A stretch of 64,000 bases of DNA from Alphaproteobacteria bacterium (GCA_030426905.1 JAUHXQ010000001.1:461626-525625); one strand, 5' to 3'. Numbered from the stretch's first letter, positions 49,139 through 59,081 are shown. Translations and numbers: made by a program. The notes: a model not told the origin generated them from the letters alone.

Positions 49139-49351
49139 CTACACAAGGTCATCATCGTTATAGAAACAAGTACCCTGTCGTGGTGGAAGGCCTAAAAATT
49201 CTGTTGGGGGTATATGGTTATTGATTTCTTCTGAGGGTTTTACATTGTTAGTGACGGTGTCTTTTGGTGTTTTTGGATCATTTATAGATTCTACTTTTGT
49301 AGATTTTTTAGATTTACAGTTAGAAAAGATACTAATATTAAAAATGCCCAT
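49139..49351 (-). CDS. Small hypothetical protein, 70 aa
   Basis: Family not recognised. It starts at an ATG (49351) and is polar, with a Lys/Ser/Thr-rich middle and the tail PPRQGTCFYNDDDLV. It is convergent with the orphan at 48106, ending 13 bases from it. Codon use looks ordinary. It may be a real small gene, but a chance open frame cannot be ruled out. Confidence 0.35.
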   Translation of the reverse strand: MGIFNISIFSNCKSKKSTKVESINDPKTPKDTVTNNVKPSEEINNHIPPTEFLGLPPRQGTCFYNDDDLV

Positions 49352-49448
49352 TGTAGTAATTACGTTATAGTTATCTCAAATTATACATGTTTTTACTAGT
49401 GTATTAGTGCCATATTATAATAAATTTACAAAATCTTACTAGTTCCTG

Positions 49449-49476
49449 TTGACAATTTGTGAAATTTTGCGATATT
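49449..49476 (+). promoter_or_regulatory. Promoter for rplM-rpsI
   Basis: TTGACA at 49449-49454 and GATATT at 49471-49476 are 16 bases apart. The -35 is perfect and the -10 matches four of six. It lies about 30 bases before the rplM start. Confidence 0.6.
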
Positions 49477-49505
49477 TATCACAGTAATTTTTATTCATAT
49501 TTGAA

Positions 49506-49985
49506 ATGTTCAAAACTTATTCGATGAAACAAAGCGAGATAAATCGCAAATGGTTATTGATTGACGCTAAAAATTTAGTGGTCGGTAGGCTAGCTTCAAT
49601 TATTGCAAAAACTCTTCGTGGAAAACATAAAGCGGAGTTTACTCCTCATATGGACTGCGGTGATAATGTTGTTGTAATTAATGCACAACATGCGGTATTA
49701 ACTGGTAATAAACAAAATCATAAAGATGGCAAAATATATTATCGCCATACTGGTTATCCAGGAGGGATAAAACAAGTTACAGCTGGGCAAATGTTCAATA
49801 GTGGTAAGCCAGAATTTGTGCTAAAAAAAGCAGTGCAGAGAATGATATCTAGAAATAAGCTTGGTAGAAAACAAATGAAGCATTTGTATGTATATCCAGG
49901 TGCAACTCATGATCATGAAGCGCAAAAACCAGAATTAATGGATGTTGCTGCTATGAATAAAAAAAATATAAGAGATAAAGAGTAA
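49506..49985 (+). CDS. rplM: 50S ribosomal protein L13
   Basis: The 159-residue protein shows the L13 signature [20 protein letters not shown] near residues 15-34, [32 protein letters not shown] and the R-N-K-L-G-R-x-Q-M-K-H-L block. The chosen ATG gives MFKTYSMK, matching the M-x-T-Y-S start of alphaproteobacterial L13. rpsI follows after three bases. Confidence 0.97.
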   Translation: MFKTYSMKQSEINRKWLLIDAKNLVVGRLASIIAKTLRGKHKAEFTPHMDCGDNVVVINAQHAVLTGNKQNHKDGKIYYRHTGYPGGIKQVTAGQMFNSGKPEFVLKKAVQRMISRNKLGRKQMKHLYVYPGATHDHEAQKPELMDVAAMNKKNIRDKE

Positions 49986-49988
49986 AAT

Positions 49989-50441
49989 ATGTCAGATACT
50001 GCATCAGAAGCTAATTTAGCAAAGGAAAAACCACAAGTGCCGGTAAAAGACCATCTTGGAAGGTCATATGCTACGGGGAAAAGAAAAAATTCTATTGCTC
50101 GTGTATGGATTAAAGCAGGAACAGGGAAAATATCTGTTGGTAAAAAAGATGTAGCTGATTACTTTGGTAGAGCAGCCTTACAAATGATTATCAAACAACC
50201 TTTTGTGGCTACTAAAACTGCAGATAATTTTGATGTAATGTGTACTGTAACTGGGGGTGGTATTTCAGGTCAGGCTGGCGCTGTACGTCATGGTATTAGT
50301 AAGGCGCTAGTATTATTTGATCCTGAGCTTAAGTCTATACTAAGGAAAGGTGGTTTTCTTACAAGAGATAGCAGAGTTGTTGAACGTAAAAAAGCTGGTC
50401 GTAAAAAAGCTAGAAAGAGCTTCCAGTTTTCTAAACGTTAA
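49989..50441 (+). CDS. rpsI: 30S ribosomal protein S9
   Basis: A 150-residue S9 with a 20-residue N-terminal extension as in alphaproteobacteria. The core starts at [40 protein letters not shown] and a basic tail ending [12 protein letters not shown] contact the P site. It forms the conserved rplM-rpsI pair. Confidence 0.97.
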   Translation: MSDTASEANLAKEKPQVPVKDHLGRSYATGKRKNSIARVWIKAGTGKISVGKKDVADYFGRAALQMIIKQPFVATKTADNFDVMCTVTGGGISGQAGAVRHGISKALVLFDPELKSILRKGGFLTRDSRVVERKKAGRKKARKSFQFSKR

Positions 50442-50518
50442 AGTAGCGACAAATCGGGACGCCTCCCTACAGTTATTTATTTTATCTCATGATAAATTAA
50501 CAACTATGGAGGATACTT

Positions 50519-51478
50519 ATGGACGAGATTTGCTTTACAAACATCAAACTATTTTTTGATATAGGATCTGGTAAGACTAAGTCTTATTTTTTTGGAATGG
50601 ATTCCTGCACTAACTCTTCTAATTTAATTAGTAAACATAGAGCAAAAATGCCTTATCAATATTATATTGATAAGGGTAATTTAAGCAAAAAAGCTGTAGA
50701 AAATGGATTGCAGTCTTTAGTCTCTATTCAAAATTATTATGAAGTTGAATGTAATATAGTGCAATGCAGTGGTATTGCAACTGCTTGGGCTAGAAATGCT
50801 GCTAACACTGATGAATATTTGCAAAAAGTTTATAATAATCTGAACATTAATATTCAAGTTATTTCGCAGTATGAAGAGGGAAAATTTTTATTTCAAGCAG
50901 CTGAAAAAGAGCTACATTTAGCAGAAAATAGAGCAATAGTATGTGATATAGGAGGGGGTAGTTTCCAGCTAAGTTTTAGAGGTTTTGACTCATCAGTACA
51001 AGTTGTAGAAGGATTGTATGGAGGAGAAAATTTTAAGCTAGAATCACAGAAGTTTTTAATTGCTAACTTTGATACAAGATACTTAGACAATAGGTTTTTG
51101 AATAATACAGAGATATTGCATATTAAAGAATTTGGTCGAAAGTTGATAACAGGGCCATTAAAAAATAACCAAGAGCTACAAGAATGGATAAAAAAAGGAA
51201 GTGTGTCTTTTTATGCTGCAGGTGGATTAATGAACACAGGTATAAAAGGAATGATCAATGATAACCATATTTCTTTGAATACATTATATGACTTAGCTGA
51301 TCAATTATCAAAATATGATTTTGAAAAAGCACGAAATCATTTTGATAAAGTTCCAGAAATTGAATCAAACCAGTATAATTTATTACTTGCTGAATCAATC
51401 ATGATAGGTTTGAATGTTAGTGAAGCTTATTTTATTCAACCTGATATACCTTCTTTCTTAGTGAACATGGGATACTAG
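50519..51478 (+). CDS. Ppx/GppA-family phosphatase-like protein
   Basis: The 319-residue protein belongs to the actin-like ATPase-fold exopolyphosphatase/pppGpp phosphatase group. FFDIGSGKTKSYFFG near residue 12 corresponds to phosphate-1, the GIATAWARNAANTDEYLQKV segment to the A-T-x-A-x-R-x-A motif, QYEEGKFLF to the catalytic Glu region, and VCDIGGGSFQLSF near 140 to phosphate-2. It is shorter than full Ppx and lacks the C-terminal HD domain, as in the short alphaproteobacterial form. GGAGG lies eight bases before the ATG. It may act on polyphosphate or (p)ppGpp. Confidence 0.88.
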   Translation: MDEICFTNIKLFFDIGSGKTKSYFFGMDSCTNSSNLISKHRAKMPYQYYIDKGNLSKKAVENGLQSLVSIQNYYEVECNIVQCSGIATAWARNAANTDEYLQKVYNNLNINIQVISQYEEGKFLFQAAEKELHLAENRAIVCDIGGGSFQLSFRGFDSSVQVVEGLYGGENFKLESQKFLIANFDTRYLDNRFLNNTEILHIKEFGRKLITGPLKNNQELQEWIKKGSVSFYAAGGLMNTGIKGMINDNHISLNTLYDLADQLSKYDFEKARNHFDKVPEIESNQYNLLLAESIMIGLNVSEAYFIQPDIPSFLVNMGY

Positions 51479-51550
51479 AGAGTTTGTTAACTTTTTGTTA
51501 ATAAATGTGGGTTACGATTAACTTTCTTTAATCGATAAACTAATAGTAAT

Positions 51551-51724
51551 ATGCCTAATAAGACAATAAATAAAGGTAACAAGATAAATAGACAAAAATT
51601 AAGGGACGAAAAAGAAACAAGCTATATGGTAGGAGGAGAGATACTCGTACCAGGATGTAAAATTAATGAGGTGTTACCTGGTGATAACACAGACAGAGAT
51701 GAAGATGGTGGCACTATTATTTAG
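51551..51724 (+). CDS. Small hypothetical ORF, 57 aa
   Basis: An ATG-started frame of 58 codons lies in the otherwise empty gap between the Ppx-like gene and era. The product begins MPNKTINKGNKINRQKLRDE, has a central hydrophobic patch (YMVGGEILVPGCKI) and ends in the acidic tail DNTDRDEDGGTII. No family is recognised and no good ribosome-binding site is seen. The basic-to-acidic layout is similar in style to other small orphan proteins here. Uncertain. Confidence 0.35.
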   Translation: MPNKTINKGNKINRQKLRDEKETSYMVGGEILVPGCKINEVLPGDNTDRDEDGGTII

Positions 51725-51762
51725 TTCAAGTTATGTTGATATCAGGAGCTGTGGAGAAAATT

Positions 51763-52614
51763 TTAAGAGTGCCAAAATTTAGGAAGACCAATTTTAACGT
51801 GTGTTTCTAGAAATATTTTTGTACCCACTAATCTTTCTATTTCTTTCCTTGATTGCGTACCTATTTTTTTTAATATTTCTCCTGATTTACCAATAATAAT
51901 TTTTTTATGGCTCTCATTTTTTACTAGGATGTTAGCGTGTATAATAGTCATATCCTTTTTTTTCTTCCAAGATACGATCTCTATTTTTACATTATATGGC
52001 AACTCATTATGAGTATTGAAAAATATTTTCTCTCTAATTGTTTCTGAAACTAGAAAATAAAGAGGTGCATCCGTAATTTCGTCTTCAGTAAAAAACCATT
52101 CACTTAATCTTGCAGTTTTTAAAAAATACTCATTCAATTTATCAATTCCATCTTTTTTTAGAGCAGAAATCATAAAAATATTTTCGAAGATACGTAGCTG
52201 GTCTAGCTTTGCAGCAATATGTAAAAGTTGAGGTTTGGCAATTTTATCAATTTTATTAATTATAAGATTATAACTAAAACTTCGCTTCTTTAGCTGCTGC
52301 ATCAGTAGATTTGTTGATTCATCAAGAGCTTTCTGTGCATCAACCATTATGCATATCACATCTGCTTCTGCTAATTTTTGCCACGCTAACTTAACCATTT
52401 GTTTTTCGCGTGGAGTTTTTGCACTAAATATTCCAGGAGTATCAATAAATACTAATTGGGTGTCTCCATCAATTTTAATTGCTCTCAATGATTGTATTGT
52501 TGTTTGAGCCTTGGGGGTGATAATAGAGACTTTTTCTCCTACCAATTGATTGACTAGAGTAGATTTACCAACATTGGGTAAACCGATAAAAGCTATCCAA
52601 TTAGTCTTTCTCAT
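51763..52614 (-). CDS. era: GTPase Era
   Basis: A 283-residue ribosome-assembly GTPase. G1 is GLPNVGKSTL at residues 11-20, G3 is DTPGIF near residue 59 and G4 is NKID near residue 120. The C-terminal KH domain (HKKIIIGKSGEILKKIGTQS, about 232-251) binds the 3' end of 16S rRNA. Its start overlaps the rnc stop by four bases; the order lepB-rnc-era is conserved. Confidence 0.97.
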   Translation of the reverse strand: MRKTNWIAFIGLPNVGKSTLVNQLVGEKVSIITPKAQTTIQSLRAIKIDGDTQLVFIDTPGIFSAKTPREKQMVKLAWQKLAEADVICIMVDAQKALDESTNLLMQQLKKRSFSYNLIINKIDKIAKPQLLHIAAKLDQLRIFENIFMISALKKDGIDKLNEYFLKTARLSEWFFTEDEITDAPLYFLVSETIREKIFFNTHNELPYNVKIEIVSWKKKKDMTIIHANILVKNESHKKIIIGKSGEILKKIGTQSRKEIERLVGTKIFLETHVKIGLPKFWHS

Positions 52615-53294
52615 GATTTTTTTTGATTCTTGATGTAATCAATCATTTGTTGTGCTGCTTGTTTTTCTGCTAGTTTCTTAGTAGGTGCAGATGATTTAAA
52701 TGTTGGTAATGTCTTTACTGTAACTGCTATCACAAATAGTGGTGAGTGCGGTGATCCTTTTTTCTCTAATAATTTGTATGAAGGAAGACCTAGCCCTTGA
52801 TGTTGTGACCATTCTTGTAGGTAAGTTTTAGTATCGATCGGTGGCTTCTTAGTAGTTTTTGCTAGGTCATACCAGTAGCGATTAATAAATATATTGCACT
52901 TGTCTAGTCCTCCGTCTAAATAAAGAGCGCCAATCAGTGCTTCTATAACGTCTTCTAAAATCTGAGGATTTTTCCTTCCACCAATATTTTCTTCACCCTC
53001 AGTCATAACAATATATTCTGCCAAACTAATCTTATTACATATTTTGTTGAGAGTTGGCCCGCTAATAAGTGCTGCTCGGCGTCTTGCTAAATCTCCTTCA
53101 TCTTCTGCAGGAAATTCTTTGATAAGCATTTCAGTTATAACTAAGGATAATACTGCATCGCCTAAAAATTCTAATCGCTCATAGTTAACTGTGTCTCTAC
53201 TTAGACTTGACATGCTTGGATGAGTCAAAGCTTGCTTTAGTAGAGCGGGATTTTGAAAAATATAATTTATTTTATTTTGTATCTCTTCGTACAC
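52611..53294 (-). CDS. rnc: Ribonuclease III
   Basis: The 227-residue enzyme cuts double-stranded RNA, including the rRNA precursor stems seen around 23S and 5S in this window. The signature ERLEFLGDAVL is at residues 39-49, with the second metal-binding acid in EDVIEALIGALYLDGG near 113-128. A double-strand RNA-binding domain fills 150-227. It overlaps era by four bases and lies 10 bases after lepB. Confidence 0.97.
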   Translation of the reverse strand: MYEEIQNKINYIFQNPALLKQALTHPSMSSLSRDTVNYERLEFLGDAVLSLVITEMLIKEFPAEDEGDLARRRAALISGPTLNKICNKISLAEYIVMTEGEENIGGRKNPQILEDVIEALIGALYLDGGLDKCNIFINRYWYDLAKTTKKPPIDTKTYLQEWSQHQGLGLPSYKLLEKKGSPHSPLFVIAVTVKTLPTFKSSAPTKKLAEKQAAQQMIDYIKNQKKS

Positions 53295-53304
53295 TTATAA
53301 TTTC

Positions 53305-54006
53305 CTAATTTAGAGATTTCAAAAATCTGTTTTTATTTAGACTAAATAAAAAACTAGGGTTATACCATTGGACTTCTGGCGAAGAAAATAAAATAGTTTC
53401 AACTTTTCCTAGTATATTTTCATAAGGAACGAAGCCTATGCCGTTCTGGTTCCTGCTATCATTAGAATAATCTCTATTGTCTCCCATAAAAAAGTAGTGT
53501 CCTTGAGGTACATAATATTTTGGTGTGTGATCATAATAGGAATCATATATCTCGTCCGCAACTATGTATTTCTTCCCATTAGGTAAAGTCTCAAAATATT
53601 GTAATAATGATGTTGGCTTTATTGCTGTTTGTTCAACAGGCTGACCATTGATATGTAGTTGCCCACCAAGCATCTGTATGGTATCTCCTGGTAAGCCAAT
53701 TAAGCGTTTTACATAAACTTTGTCAGTTTCAAAAACTATAATGTCACCTCTACTAGGCTTTTTCCATTCTAAAATACGTCCTTTAAATAGAGGGGGAGAA
53801 AATGGAAAAGAGTATCTGCTAATGCCATAAGCAAATTTTTGTACCACTATTCTGTCTCCTATTATTAAGTTAGGAACCATTGAAGTGCTTGGAACAACAT
53901 AAGGTTCGTATACTACAGACCTGAATAATAGTGCAAAAGCTATAATTATTAAGATTTCTAAAACATTAGCTATAAAACTTTTGGATTGTTTTTTGTGTTT
54001 AGGCAT
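53305..54006 (-). CDS. lepB: Signal peptidase I
   Basis: The 233-residue membrane protease removes signal peptides. A single N-terminal membrane helix (about 12-30) precedes the catalytic Ser42 in VVPSTSMVPN and Lys100 in VYVKRLIGLPGD. The GDNRDYSNDSR box near 175 is the last conserved motif. The first codons overlap the end of gpmI by eight bases, suggesting coupled translation. Confidence 0.96.
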   Translation of the reverse strand: MPKHKKQSKSFIANVLEILIIIAFALLFRSVVYEPYVVPSTSMVPNLIIGDRIVVQKFAYGISRYSFPFSPPLFKGRILEWKKPSRGDIIVFETDKVYVKRLIGLPGDTIQMLGGQLHINGQPVEQTAIKPTSLLQYFETLPNGKKYIVADEIYDSYYDHTPKYYVPQGHYFFMGDNRDYSNDSRNQNGIGFVPYENILGKVETILFSSPEVQWYNPSFLFSLNKNRFLKSLN

Positions 54007-55546
54007 TTTCTCTTATAGATTCTGTATCGTGGATAATTAGGTTGCGTCCTGTCATTTCTTTGGGCACTTCAATTCCATATAAGCTTAGTATTGTAGGTGC
54101 TATATCAGCTAAGCTACCGTCTCTAACTTTTGTATTTATATTAGAGAAGTTTTTATTTATAACCATAAAAGGTACAGGATTTGTTGTATGGGCAGTATTG
54201 ATTTCTGCAGTTTGTTCGTCAAACATATTTTCTGCATTACCGTGATCAGCAGTGATAATCAAAGTGCCATTAACATGTTTTATTGCACTGTATAGTTTTT
54301 TTAGGCAGTTATCAACTGTTGTTATGGCTTTTAAAGTAGCATGATAATTTCCTGTGTGTCCTACCATGTCAGCATTGGCATAATTTATTAATAAAAACTG
54401 ATAATTTTGTGTTTCAATCTCTTCTACTACAGTGTCTGTAAGTTTATATGCAGACATTTCTGGTTGTAAATCATAGGTACTTATTTTTGGAGATCCTATT
54501 AAGATTCTTTTTTCTAGTGAATTAGCGTTTTCTTGCCCGGAGTTGAAGAAGAAAGTGATATGAGGATATTTTTCTGTTTCTGCTGCGCGTAGTTGCTTTA
54601 TATTGTGACGAATTAAAACATCAGATAAGTTGTTATTTATAACTTGAGGTGAAAATAAATTTTTTGAATATTTAGATATTTCATCTGAATAGGTAGTCAT
54701 AGTAATGATATCTGAGTATGTTTTTTGCTCGTTAGGTTGTGTTAGGACTAGAGCATTACATAGTTGTCTCATTCTATCAGCTCGAAAATTAGTAAATATC
54801 AATCCATCGCCATTTTTTATACCTTGATAATCTATTGATGATTGGGGTTGGATGAATTCGTCAGTCACCTTATTTTGATAAGAATCTAAAATTGCTTGTT
54901 TAGCTTTATTAAATTTATTTGTGCTGCCTCTTTCTATGGCTTGGCAAGCTAATTTGGTGCGTTCATAACGGTTATCTCTATCCATTGCATAGTATCTACC
55001 GCTAATAGTTGAAATGCTAACATTAGATAAGTGCTTTATTTGTTTTTCTATAATTTTTATATATTTTATTCCCGATGTAGGAGAGGTGTCTCTGCCATCG
55101 GTAATACAATGTAAATGCACTTTTATATTTTGAGAGGCAATAAATTGAGCTATAGACAACATGTGGTTCAAATGTGAATGTACCGCTCCGTCAGATGCTA
55201 AACCTATAATGTGACAGCTATTTTTAGTTTTTTGAAGATTTTGTACTAGTGCTAATAAGGGAGGCAATTTAAATATTTCACCAGATTCTATAGATTCATT
55301 AATGCGTGGTAAATCTTGTTTTATTGTTCTTCCACTGCCTATGATCATGTGTCCTACTTCAGAATTGCCCATTTGTCCTTCAGGTAATCCGACATGAGAT
55401 TCAGATGCGTTTAACTTTGAATGAGGAAAATTGTCTAATAGATATTGGAAGAAACTAGGATTAGCATTAGCAATTGCATTGTATTTTGTCTTAGGAGCTA
55501 TGCCCCAACCATCTAGTATACATAATGCAATCAAATTTTTTTTCAT
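53999..55546 (-). CDS. gpmI: 2,3-bisphosphoglycerate-independent phosphoglycerate mutase
   Basis: A 515-residue manganese enzyme that interconverts 3- and 2-phosphoglycerate. The metal/phosphate-binding ILDGWG starts near residue 10, catalytic Ser62 is in GQMGNSEVGH, HCITDGRDTSP lies near 145 and TADHGNAENM near 440. Length is normal. It implies at least the lower part of glycolysis or gluconeogenesis, which the most reduced Rickettsia lack. First gene of gpmI-lepB-rnc-era. Confidence 0.96.
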   Translation of the reverse strand: MKKNLIALCILDGWGIAPKTKYNAIANANPSFFQYLLDNFPHSKLNASESHVGLPEGQMGNSEVGHMIIGSGRTIKQDLPRINESIESGEIFKLPPLLALVQNLQKTKNSCHIIGLASDGAVHSHLNHMLSIAQFIASQNIKVHLHCITDGRDTSPTSGIKYIKIIEKQIKHLSNVSISTISGRYYAMDRDNRYERTKLACQAIERGSTNKFNKAKQAILDSYQNKVTDEFIQPQSSIDYQGIKNGDGLIFTNFRADRMRQLCNALVLTQPNEQKTYSDIITMTTYSDEISKYSKNLFSPQVINNNLSDVLIRHNIKQLRAAETEKYPHITFFFNSGQENANSLEKRILIGSPKISTYDLQPEMSAYKLTDTVVEEIETQNYQFLLINYANADMVGHTGNYHATLKAITTVDNCLKKLYSAIKHVNGTLIITADHGNAENMFDEQTAEINTAHTTNPVPFMVINKNFSNINTKVRDGSLADIAPTILSLYGIEVPKEMTGRNLIIHDTESIRENA

Positions 55547-55648
55547 CTACTGTAATTAATAAAATTTAAAATTAAAAAATGATTCTAGCAGTATATAGCT
55601 CATAGAGCAAGTGAGGTCTAGCAAAATGCAAAATCACTTATCACTGAT

Positions 55649-57175
55649 TTAAGAGCTATACGTTAAAATTTTTTCTATCTCTAAAATGAATTTATTGAAT
55701 GACACACCAATAGCAATATTAATAATGGTGAGTATTGTAACGACGAGAACAGGAGCGTAATTACTTGAAACTTGTACAGCTTGATCTAGTGGTAATGCAG
55801 TGTTTTCATGTTGAGAGTCGTGATTATTCAGCAGTTGATCTTGAGGTGGATATTTTTTATAAAATAAAAATATTTCTGTAAATTGCCAAAAATACCGGAA
55901 GGTAATGAAGGATCCTATTACTATAAAAATAGTTGATATCCACATTTTTTCTGATAATAGAGCGTATATTATGCTTGCTTTGCCTAAGAACCCGGCAGTT
56001 AAAGGTATTCCGATTAAGCTTGCAGCATTAATTAAAAATATAGTAACCATATAAGGCATCTCCTTATACAACATATATAAATTATTTTTATCGTATGTAT
56101 TTTTATAGTAGTAAACTTGTCCGCAAATAATGAATAAAGCCATTTTTGCTATTATGTGGCTCAAAGTAAAAACTACTGCTGACACAAAAGATGTTTTTGT
56201 GCCGATACTAATAGCGATAAAAATATAGCCAATTTGTGAGATACTTGAAAATACCAACATTGATCTTAAATCTGTTTGCTGTAGAGCAGAAAAAGCAGCA
56301 ATAATAATTGCAGTTATGCCAATGGTCATTAGGAAAGCCTGCAAAATATTATTCTGTAAAATATATTCTGTACCAAAATTTAGATAAACTAATTTTAATA
56401 CAATTAATATGTATACTTTAGTTGAAACAGAGCCTATAAAAGGCAAAATAAAAGAATTTGTATGTCTATAAGCTTTTACTAGCCAACTGTGAAAAGGAAA
56501 TAATCCTGACTTAATAAATAATCCTATAAACATTAGATAACAAGCTACTTTTACTGACTTCAAATTTTTTAAATGATCAAAGTTATTGATAAAATCGTCA
56601 ATATTTAAAGTTCCAGATGCAGCATATATATACCCTATTGATATTAATATTAAAGTTGCTGCTATTGTGCCTATGATAAGATAGTAAAAAGCTGCATGTA
56701 ATGATTTTTTTGTTGTACCGATTGATATTAATGAGTAAGTAGTCAAAGAAGCAATCTCAATAAACACATAAAGATTAAAAAAATCATTAGTTAAAATAAT
56801 TCCATAAAGCCCTGCAAGGCATACTAAAAATACAGAACAAAAAGGAGAGATTTTGTTCTTATGAACTTCAAAATATAATATTTTTTTCCCATATAAAAAT
56901 GTAAATAATGCACTAGAAGCAACTATTAGTAAGAAAAGGCTATTTAATTTTGTTAGTTTGAATTCAATTCCTATTGGTGGCATCCAACCTCCAAAGTAAT
57001 AAGCTAAGCTAGCGTTGCTAATCGAATATAACATTAATAATATTGCTGATGCAAAGCTTGTTATCACTGTGATTAATGTCAAATAATAAGCAATAAAAGG
57101 CTTTTTATTGACAAAATTTATAGCACTAATAAATATGGGTAAAATAATTTGTAAAACTATTAAATTCTTAATCAT
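55649..57175 (-). CDS. mnhD: Mrp/Mnh antiporter subunit D (NuoM/N-like)
   Basis: The 508-residue protein has about fourteen membrane helices of the proton-pumping complex I type. The key motif ITNDFFNLYVFIEIASLTTY near residues 129-148 carries the conserved Glu in helix 5, and SGLFPFHSWLVKAYRHTN near 217-234 carries the Lys/His helix 7 region. It is the last gene of a seven-gene minus-strand operon and overlaps mnhC by eight bases. A polar insert lies near the C-terminus (about 440-470). It likely forms the ion channel module. Confidence 0.92.
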   Translation of the reverse strand: MIKNLIVLQIILPIFISAINFVNKKPFIAYYLTLITVITSFASAILLMLYSISNASLAYYFGGWMPPIGIEFKLTKLNSLFLLIVASSALFTFLYGKKILYFEVHKNKISPFCSVFLVCLAGLYGIILTNDFFNLYVFIEIASLTTYSLISIGTTKKSLHAAFYYLIIGTIAATLILISIGYIYAASGTLNIDDFINNFDHLKNLKSVKVACYLMFIGLFIKSGLFPFHSWLVKAYRHTNSFILPFIGSVSTKVYILIVLKLVYLNFGTEYILQNNILQAFLMTIGITAIIIAAFSALQQTDLRSMLVFSSISQIGYIFIAISIGTKTSFVSAVVFTLSHIIAKMALFIICGQVYYYKNTYDKNNLYMLYKEMPYMVTIFLINAASLIGIPLTAGFLGKASIIYALLSEKMWISTIFIVIGSFITFRYFWQFTEIFLFYKKYPPQDQLLNNHDSQHENTALPLDQAVQVSSNYAPVLVVTILTIINIAIGVSFNKFILEIEKILTYSS

Positions 57176-57542
57176 TTTTTTCTGCTTTAATAATTTTATT
57201 GTCTTCTATGGTTTTGTATTCTTCTCTAATTCTAGTAATTAGTGACAATCCTACTGCCAATGTTGCAACTCCAACAACTATGGCTGTTAGCATAAGTACA
57301 TGAGGCAGAGGATTAACTAAAGTCTGAGGGCATGAAGCAAAATTTTCACAAGCCAAAATAGGAACTTTTCCTCCTCTAACTTTTGCAATCGAAATAAAAA
57401 ACAATATTACTCCGGTTTGTAAAATTCCTAAGCCGATAAGTTTTTTTAGATAATTGTTGCTATTAGTAGTCCCATATAACCCTACAGTAATGATACCTAT
57501 GCATAATATATAAGGTAAATATTCAATCAACATTATGTTCAT
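57168..57542 (-). CDS. mnhC: Mrp/Mnh antiporter subunit C (NuoK-like)
   Basis: A 124-residue three-helix protein like NuoK: ILCIGIITVGLYGTTNSNNY then LIGLGILQTGVILFFISIAK and a third helix (VLMLTAIVVGVATLAVGLSL) carrying the P-H-x-L-x-x-T-A-I-V-V motif. It overlaps mnhD by eight bases and mnhB by about twenty. Confidence 0.92.
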   Translation of the reverse strand: MNIMLIEYLPYILCIGIITVGLYGTTNSNNYLKKLIGLGILQTGVILFFISIAKVRGGKVPILACENFASCPQTLVNPLPHVLMLTAIVVGVATLAVGLSLITRIREEYKTIEDNKIIKAEKND

Positions 57543-57954
57543 TCTGGCCTCTAGTAGTAAATGATAAATATGCTAGTGAAAAAGTAGCAAACACTGTTAT
57601 TGCTACTCCCCATTCGATAAGCGATATTCCTAGTATTTGTCCTTTAATAAATTGATTGTCTAACGCATTGTAATTAAGGAATTCTTTTCCAGTTATCATG
57701 CAAAAAGCACCAGTAAATCCATATATTAATATTCCCAAGGAAGATAAGCACTTTAGCAAATTAAAAGAAATTACTTTCATAATAATTTTATGACCAAAAA
57801 TTATTACGCATAAAATAAAAGCTGAAGCCATAATAACTCCTGACTGGAAACCACCGCCAGGTGCATTACTTCCGTTAATCTGAATATAAAAACAAAATGC
57901 TATTATAAATGGTAATATAAATCTTGTAACGGTGATGAGTAGTTTATGTTTCAT
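57523..57954 (-). CDS. mnhB: Mrp/Mnh antiporter subunit B
   Basis: The 143-residue membrane protein has four helices and the MnhB signature PGGGFQSGVIMASAFILCVI near residues 31-50. It starts within the end of the preceding DUF4040 gene (overlap of about eleven bases). Confidence 0.92.
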   Translation of the reverse strand: MKHKLLITVTRFILPFIIAFCFYIQINGSNAPGGGFQSGVIMASAFILCVIIFGHKIIMKVISFNLLKCLSSLGILIYGFTGAFCMITGKEFLNYNALDNQFIKGQILGISLIEWGVAITVFATFSLAYLSFTTRGQNEHNVD

Positions 57955-58486
57955 CTTTGGTATTACTGTTTTTAGTTCCTAATATTAAAATGACGCATAA
58001 TCCGGCAGCAAAAATCACTACAATTTCTCCAAATGTATCAAAGCCACGATAACTAGCAAGAATAGCATTCACTAAAGATAGCAAGCCTGTGTCATTACTA
58101 GCGGATTTTTTATAATATTCGACAGGTCCCTTATTGGTGATAGCATTAATATCTCCATAGGGGTGGATGCTAATAGTAAAATAACTTAGTATCATAAATA
58201 ATATGACAAATATTATCAAAGATACAAATCTCCATTTATGTAATTGAGTATCTTTTGGTAAAAGTCTTAGGACAGCAAGCAGAATACACGTAGTTGCACA
58301 TGCTCCTACGGCAGCTTCAGTTAGTGCTACATCTGGTGCTTTCATAAGTAGATAGGTAAAAGCGCATAACATACTAAAAGCAGTTGCCATAATTACTGTG
58401 TTAAGTAGGCTTTTACTCCTTATGACCATAACTGACATACAGAAAGCAATCGTAAGAATTAATATGTCTAAATATTGCTCAATCAT
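57944..58486 (-). CDS. MrpA C-terminal-like subunit (DUF4040/MbhD-E type)
   Basis: The 180-residue protein corresponds to the C-terminal part of MrpA, here as a separate gene. The DUF4040 pattern KAPDVALTEAAVGACATTCI lies near residues 49-68, and the later ASYRGFDTFGEIVVIFAAGL near 143-162 matches the MrpA/MbhE end. About five membrane helices. The 500-residue complex-I-like N-terminal part of MrpA is absent from this operon. It overlaps mnhG by four bases and mnhB by eleven. Confidence 0.85.
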   Translation of the reverse strand: MIEQYLDILILTIAFCMSVMVIRSKSLLNTVIMATAFSMLCAFTYLLMKAPDVALTEAAVGACATTCILLAVLRLLPKDTQLHKWRFVSLIIFVILFMILSYFTISIHPYGDINAITNKGPVEYYKKSASNDTGLLSLVNAILASYRGFDTFGEIVVIFAAGLCVILILGTKNSNTKDET

Positions 58487-58812
58487 TTTGAAGATTTTTT
58501 CTTAAATAAATTAACATTAATTAGACCTGTTGGAATGATATTACTTTTTATAGCGGCATTAATTAATACAGTGGTAGCTGTTGGGTTAAGAACTAGCAAA
58601 AGAGGAATGAGTATAAATATTTTCAATGACAGTAAATTAAAGCCATTAATGATAATCAGCCCAATTAATGCCATAGGGGATCCACATGAATCAGCCACAC
58701 CTGCAGCATGTAGTTTCATGTAGAAATCTGACATTCTAATGCAGCCAAAAGCGCTTAAGATGTTAAACGCACATCCTAGTAAAACCATTCCCCAGCCTAA
58801 ATACTCCATCAT
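58483..58812 (-). CDS. mnhG: Mrp/Mnh antiporter subunit G
   Basis: A 109-residue protein with three helices and the subunit-G signature FGCIRMSDFYMKLHAAGVAD near 23-42, ending with a short basic tail. Four-base overlaps on both sides (mnhF and the DUF4040 gene). Confidence 0.92.
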   Translation of the reverse strand: MMEYLGWGMVLLGCAFNILSAFGCIRMSDFYMKLHAAGVADSCGSPMALIGLIIINGFNLLSLKIFILIPLLLVLNPTATTVLINAAIKSNIIPTGLINVNLFKKKSSK

Positions 58813-59081
58813 TTTTTACTATTATTTTGTATTCCTTTGTCTATGACATATTTCAAAAAACCAATAGTAGCTACAATGCTGATAATCGCATAAATTATTG
58901 CAACATCAATAAAGTAAGGATTATCCTGGTTAACCGCAAGTAAACATATAAATACTATAATATAAGAAGTAATTGAATGAAGAGAAATAATCTTACTTAC
59001 GTATTGTGAAGTAAGTGATGCATTAAGCAGCATAATGATAATTGATAATATAATTAAGATAGCAACAATATTAAAAATCAT
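58809..59081 (-). CDS. mnhF: Mrp/Mnh antiporter subunit F
   Basis: A 90-residue protein with three membrane helices and the family-like segment PYFIDVAIIYAIISIVATIG near 55-74, where the Asp is conserved. Overlaps mnhE and mnhG by four bases each. Confidence 0.88.
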   Translation of the reverse strand: MIFNIVAILIILSIIIMLLNASLTSQYVSKIISLHSITSYIIVFICLLAVNQDNPYFIDVAIIYAIISIVATIGFLKYVIDKGIQNNSKK